Below are positions 4,822 through 5,473 of a stretch of 5,473 bases of DNA, in pieces. The DNA lies in NCBI GenBank assembly GCA_020201365.1, contig JAIVGV010000133.1, positions 1 through 5,473 on the forward strand, read 5' to 3'. The position numbers were made by a program, and so were the translations under genes. Position 1 is the first letter of the stretch; every line of letters starts with the position of its first letter. Source of the DNA: Acidobacteriota bacterium (GTDB taxonomy: Bacteria > Acidobacteriota > Blastocatellia > Pyrinomonadales > Pyrinomonadaceae). The notes beneath the pieces were generated by a model, which was not told the DNA's origin, did not search any database, and worked only from the letters and a program-made list of their open reading frames with translations.

Positions 4822-5473
4822 TCAGACCCTGATGAAGATGCGCTTGCGATAGAGAATAGACATCACGCCGAGCCACACGAGCACCGTGCAGACGGCGAAC
4901 ATCAGCGAGGCGTTGACGGGCGCGAGCCACGAAGCGAATAGCTTTTCGTAGATCAGTCCGAGCGCGTCCGCGCGGCTGCCGTCGGCGCGCGTGAACTTGA
5001 CGAGCGAGGCGACGAGCACGGTGAACTCCGAGAGGAAGTAAACCGCCAGCGCGTTAGTGCCGAAGGCGAGGAAGGGCTGCGCCCAGCGCCGGCATCCTTT
5101 GATGTCAACGAGCCAGTAGCAGGTGGCGAGCAGTTGGAGCGCCATCCCGGCGGTCAGGACGACGTAAGAGCTTGTCCACAGAGCCTTGTTCACGGGGAAC
5201 CAGTAGTTCCAAGCCCAGCCGACGATCATGCAGAGCGCGCCCGCGACGAACATCGCCGCCACCTTTTCGAGCGGCGCGCGCCGCGAGCGCAGGAGTTGCC
5301 CCGTGAGCACGCCGCAGAGCGCCGTCGCGACGGCGGGGATCGTGCTCAGCAGACCTTCGGGATCGTAGAGGGGCTTCCACGTGTGCCTCCCGAACACGCC
5401 GCGGTCAACGTAGGCGGCGAGGTTCCCCGCCATGCTCAAGTCGCCCGCGCCGAAGCCGGGCACGGGGATCAAC
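4822..5473 (-). CDS. NagX / heparan-alpha-glucosaminide N-acetyltransferase-like membrane protein (COG4299), C-terminal part
   Basis: The frame runs from the window edge to TGA at 4822-4824, giving 217 codons of which the first is partial. The first full codon is TTG (5470-5472), which I read as an internal Leu (LIPVPGFGAGDL), not a start. Counting it as residue 1, family-like motifs are PVPGFGAGDLS (3-13), KPLYDPEGLLSTIPA (33-47), FPVNKALWTSSYV (92-104) and FGTNALAVYFLSE (137-149). About five membrane helices lie near 43-61, 71-92, 100-122, 131-158 and 188-209, followed by a basic cytoplasmic tail (YRKRIFIRV). Known for the family: relatives include human HGSNAT, which acetylates terminal glucosamine across a membrane; bacterial members often lie near amino-sugar genes but few are characterised. 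The N-terminal part, where I expect the catalytic His, is outside the window. The family is well supported; the substrate is not determined. Confidence 0.88.
   Translation of the reverse strand, partial: LIPVPGFGAGDLSMAGNLAAYVDRGVFGRHTWKPLYDPEGLLSTIPAVATALCGVLTGQLLRSRRAPLEKVAAMFVAGALCMIVGWAWNYWFPVNKALWTSSYVVLTAGMALQLLATCYWLVDIKGCRRWAQPFLAFGTNALAVYFLSEFTVLVASLVKFTRADGSRADALGLIYEKLFASWLAPVNASLMFAVCTVLVWLGVMSILYRKRIFIRV

Noticed and set aside
5470..5472. TTG as the start codon of the membrane acyltransferase
   Set aside because: It lies at the window edge within a conserved family motif (PVPGFGAGD), there is too little sequence upstream to judge, and the family has an N-terminal membrane half that would be missing.

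Overview
The window comes from a GC-rich genome (coding regions look above 60 % GC). It most resembles an Acidobacteriota genome, perhaps of the Blastocatellia type. This rests on one feature: a large Oar-like TonB-dependent receptor with an N-terminal carboxypeptidase-regulatory-like (Ig-fold) domain and the LPLNGRNY and VDGVNN motifs, a family strongly expanded in that phylum. No RNA gene, CRISPR array, insertion sequence or integrase is visible.

All four genes I can support lie on the minus strand, so transcription runs from high to low coordinates. In that order they are: (1) 5473-4822, the C-terminal part of a multi-pass membrane protein of the NagX / heparan-alpha-glucosaminide N-acetyltransferase-like family (COG4299), its 5' end outside the window; (2) 4654-4010, a 214-residue exported protein of unknown function with its own promoter-like sequence and a good ribosome binding site; (3) 3684-2461, a ROK-family transcriptional regulator (NagC/Mlc/XylR type) with an N-terminal winged helix and a sugar-kinase-like effector domain that lacks one of the three usual zinc cysteines; (4) 2088-1, a TonB-dependent outer-membrane receptor. 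It is open for 696 codons from its start to the window edge and its C-terminal barrel lies outside. The long frames on the plus strand across 91-3438 are high-GC shadows of the receptor and the regulator.

The two gene-free stretches over 300 bp are regulatory in character. Upstream of the ROK gene (3685-4009) there is a TTGACT-N17-TAAATG promoter-like element whose -35 lies inside a perfect 13-bp palindrome. Upstream of the receptor (2089-2460) there is an AT-rich island with TTGACA-N17-TAAACC, also overlapped by inverted repeats, then a leader of about 260 nt with a 7-bp-stem hairpin. The two promoters share the same layout, including a GTAY-TAAA junction.

A working model, which is inference, is that the ROK regulator senses a sugar and controls its own gene and the receptor gene just downstream, coupling sugar sensing to outer-membrane glycan uptake. 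The NagX-like protein upstream makes an amino sugar a reasonable guess, but the exported unknown and a promoter of its own separate it from the regulator. I see no clear evidence of a wholly new system here. The most distinctive points are the ROK-receptor pairing with matched promoter/palindrome architecture, the altered zinc motif, and the exported protein of unknown function.
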